Origin: Fredinandcohnia onubensis
GTDB taxonomy: Bacteria; Bacillota; Bacilli; Bacillales; Bacillaceae_L
Reading direction: 5' to 3'
Assembly: GCF_031181385.1 (NCBI RefSeq)
Contig: NZ_JAPSKV010000021.1
Location: 1-44,386 of the forward strand
DNA length: 44,386 bases
Shown: piece by piece, positions 42,503 to 44,386 of the stretch
Layout of the letters: each line of letters starts with the position of its first letter
Numbering within the stretch: the first letter of the stretch is position 1
The notes under the pieces: model-generated
The model's database searches: none
What the model saw: the letters and a program-made list of their open reading frames with translations, nothing else
What the model was told of the DNA's origin: nothing
Position numbers and translations under genes: made by a program

Positions 42503-43810
42503 TTAATTTGCAATCGACTGCCCAGTGGCTTTCTCCTTCTCTTTAAATCTTCCAATGATTGCTCCACCGATGAATCCAATTATTGCTGGAATTAGCCATG
42601 CAAACCCATTACTGCTCAATGGAATCATCCCAATTAAACGAGATAAAAATGATATATTTACGGCTGATGTCATAGCTTCTGCTACGCTAATAATCACTGT
42701 TAATAACACGGCACCTTGAAAGGAGGCAGCGTTTGGTAAGTGCTTATGGAAAATCCCAACCAATATGACCACGATACAGACCGGATAGATTGCCTCATAA
42801 AGCGGTGTTGCTAAAAATACGATTCGATCTACACCTAATAAGGCAATGGCAATGCCAAGGACACATACGATGGCCGCCGTTGTTTTGTAACTTAGCTTCC
42901 CATTTGTTAAACTATCAAAAAATTGAGCAACAGCTGTAGTCAAGCCAATCGCAGTAGTCAGACATGCTAATGCCACCACGATTCCTAATCCGTAGAGCCC
43001 ACCTTTACCTAATATCGATTCTACAATACCTAATAATAGTTCGGCCCTATCTATATTTTGAGGATACATCCCACTAGCTGAAGCCCCTAAATATAAAAGC
43101 CCCGAATAGATGATAACTAAAAAGGTAAAGGCGATAAGCCCGGCAAATGCGGTCATTTTATTTCTTTCCTTTTCAGACTTGTATCCTTTGCCAACAAGAT
43201 GTGAAATAAACACACTAGCAACCATAAAACTTACTAATAAATCTCCTGTTTGATACCCGCCAAGAAATGCATTAACAAAACTACTTGAAATTTCTGTGTC
43301 AACTGGTTGTCCAACTGGCTTTATGACTCCATTTATGATGATAGCAATTAAAATCACAACTAATGCAGGTGTTAAAAAAGTTCCCACTTTATCGATAACA
43401 TTGTTCCTGTCATTTACAAAATAATAAGTTAACGCGAAGAAAATGATGACAATAGGAGCTGCTGGAATCGATGGAAAAACTGCCTGAAACCCTAATTCAT
43501 GGGTAACAGCCCCCGTTCTCGGTATGGCGATAAAGCTTGAAAATAACATGATGCCTAGTAGTATCCATTGCGAAAATTTTGGATGCACTTTTTTAGTCAA
43601 TTGATCTACAGTACCACCAGCATGGGATATAATATAAATCGCTAGTATAGGGAAAAAGACTCCTGAAATAATGAATCCGATATTCCCGCTAAGCCAGCCC
43701 GTCCCGGACTGTAGCCCTAAAAATGGTGGGAAAATTAAATTCCCGGCCCCAAAAAATGTGGCAAAAAGCGCAAGCCCAATAATACTACTATCTTTTAGAG
43801 TTTTTTTCAT
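42503..43810 (-). CDS. brnQ: Branched-chain amino acid transporter (LIVCS family)
   Basis: 435 residues with about 12 membrane segments. The start FATFFGAGNLIFPPFLG and blocks such as PRTGAVTHELGF and VASVFISHLVGKGY are diagnostic of BrnQ, a Na+- or H+-coupled importer of leucine, isoleucine and valine. AGAGAAGGG precedes the ATG. It is a single-gene unit with a roughly 250-bp leader that includes a GC-rich folded segment. Confidence 0.94.
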   Translation of the reverse strand: MKKTLKDSSIIGLALFATFFGAGNLIFPPFLGLQSGTGWLSGNIGFIISGVFFPILAIYIISHAGGTVDQLTKKVHPKFSQWILLGIMLFSSFIAIPRTGAVTHELGFQAVFPSIPAAPIVIIFFALTYYFVNDRNNVIDKVGTFLTPALVVILIAIIINGVIKPVGQPVDTEISSSFVNAFLGGYQTGDLLVSFMVASVFISHLVGKGYKSEKERNKMTAFAGLIAFTFLVIIYSGLLYLGASASGMYPQNIDRAELLLGIVESILGKGGLYGLGIVVALACLTTAIGLTTAVAQFFDSLTNGKLSYKTTAAIVCVLGIAIALLGVDRIVFLATPLYEAIYPVCIVVILVGIFHKHLPNAASFQGAVLLTVIISVAEAMTSAVNISFLSRLIGMIPLSSNGFAWLIPAIIGFIGGAIIGRFKEKEKATGQSIAN

Positions 43811-43934
43811 ATGTAAATCAGCCCTTCTCTTTTAATGTCACAATTTGCATGAATGCTTTTCTAAGTAGTTCATATTGCACAAATATTAAGTATAGTTATA
43901 AACTATCGTCTCCCAATAATCGATTTCATTATTC

Positions 43935-44045
43935 CACCTTTTCTGAAAAATCCGGATGCACTTCACCTCATCGTTGCCGCTCACTAAACCCCAGGTAGGG
44001 TTGCCTCGTTGTGTTCTCAAGGGGATTAATTAACCTGTTGTAAGC
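43935..44045 (-). other. GC-rich foldable leader segment upstream of brnQ
   Basis: In the transcript sense this 110-nt segment is richer in GC than its flanks. It contains AACCC-N5-GGGTT and GATG-N10-CATC hairpins within CGG/CCG. A run of U follows at the brnQ side. It has no T-box (GGTGGNACCGCG) or S-box core, and I cannot match it to a riboswitch class. It may be an unknown leader RNA or the remnant of a mobile element. Confidence 0.4.
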
Positions 44046-44197
44046 TTTTACTTCTTGGCATTCATACGTATCATATTTTGTTAGACAAATATTTTTATAA
44101 TATAACACAAATTTTGAAATAGTGGAAATTTAAAGAACAAAAGATTTTATTGCGGGTCACACTAATAAAATAGAAATCTCAAATTCGATAAGAGATA

Positions 44198-44246
44198 CGT
44201 CACAGTGACGACCCGAAAATTCTTGTTTCACAAATAGTTCCACGCA
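44198..44246 (+). repeat. Dispersed repeat, copy D
   Basis: CGTCACAGTGACG, ACCCGAAAATTC, TTGTTTCACAAATAGTTCC, ACGC. The flank that follows (GGGCCTGACACCC) recurs in related form after copy A (GGGCCTGACCC). It lies just left of the insertion sequence. Confidence 0.85.
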
Positions 44247-44271
44247 AAAAAGAAGGGCCTGACACCCAGTT

Positions 44272-44386
44272 TGATATGCTCCCCCTTAGGTAGACAGATT
44301 AAAAAAACAAAAATCTGTTTTTCCTAAGGGGGAGTTTTTTATGCCCAATAAACTCTATTCGAGTCAATTTAAGTATGAAGTAGTAA
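44272..44386 (+). mobile_element. Left end of an IS3-like insertion sequence (cut by the window)
   Basis: A likely terminal repeat begins TGATATGCTCCCCCTTAGG. Inside it CTCCCCCTTAGG (44279-44290) pairs with CCTAAGGGGGAG (44323-44334). The inner CAGATT/AATCTG extends the stem. The transposase frame opens just after. The family assignment rests on the TG end and the protein start only, because the rest lies beyond the window. Confidence 0.6.
44341..44386 (+). CDS. Transposase OrfA, first 15 codons
   Basis: ATG at 44341 reads MPNKLYSSQFKYEVV before the window ends. The start resembles the helix-turn-helix OrfA of IS3/IS150-type elements. The GGGGGAG ribosome site at about 44328-44334 lies within the right arm of the terminal hairpin. 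It would be hidden in transcripts entering from outside. Confidence 0.6.
   Translation, partial: MPNKLYSSQFKYEVV

Noticed and set aside
43811-44060. T-box riboswitch upstream of brnQ
   Set aside because: The segment AAAAGGTGGAATAATG only loosely recalls the T-box core and lacks ACCGCG; no specifier-stem features seen.
1-44386. tRNA or rRNA genes
   Set aside because: No cloverleaf with the GGTTCGAATCC-type T-arm and no rRNA-like segment was seen on either strand.

Overview
The window looks like a chromosomal stretch of a low-GC Firmicute of the family Bacillaceae (Bacillus sensu lato). The reasons are the AT-rich composition, strong AGGAGG-type ribosome binding sites, frequent TTG and GTG starts, an S-box (SAM-I) riboswitch, a hut operon with a HutP-like leader, thioredoxin-type ArsC, cre and Fur-box signals, and a GFG-repeat protein of the spore-coat type. 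Almost all genes lie on the minus strand. The exceptions are a gamma-carbonic anhydrase gene (329-844), a small ArsR operon (19592-20417), the repeat protein (32572-32880) and the first codons of an insertion sequence at the right edge.

Layout, left to right. 1-260: five tandem 52-bp repeats. 329-844: YtoA-like protein. 915-6290: S-box operon, read right to left, with metN-metI-metQ, an LLM flavin monooxygenase and an aldo/keto reductase, i.e. methionine or sulfur-compound uptake and processing. 6380-12276: complete histidine degradation operon hutH-hutU-hutI-hutG. Its leader carries UAG triplets at the spacing HutP needs plus a terminator, but no hutP gene. 12315-16961: an operon of an MMPL exporter, a response regulator, a histidine kinase and a small polytopic membrane protein. 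The kinase and regulator resemble heme-sensing HssRS, and the promoter carries a direct repeat close to the HssR box. 17322-19292: aspartate dehydrogenase-like protein and a tRNA-dihydrouridine synthase.

19440-26325 is an arsenic island: a plus-strand arsR with two small unknown genes, facing arsR-arsB-arsC, then arsD-arsA, a cysteine phosphatase and a HesB-like protein, with an ArsN1-type acetyltransferase upstream. 26541-31128: a catabolic cluster of a creatininase-family hydrolase, GPH transporter, AraC regulator and amidohydrolase. A 21-bp-spaced direct repeat and a cre site precede the transporter. 31153-36458: ankyrin/TPR protein, coat-like repeat protein, speG, a coiled-coil protein, a DUF1456 protein and a Gfo/Idh/MocA oxidoreductase. 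36638-37505: two decayed small genes. 37740-41195: Fur-controlled ferric-iron ABC transporter. 41403-43810: truA and brnQ. The last 8 kb carries four copies of a dispersed repeat, and the window ends in an IS3-like element.

The most notable points are the HssRS-like/MMPL operon, the hut leader without hutP, the ars island with its vicinal-cysteine small proteins and 16-bp-phased operator repeats, and several structured repeats. All calls come from reading the sequence; no database search was run.
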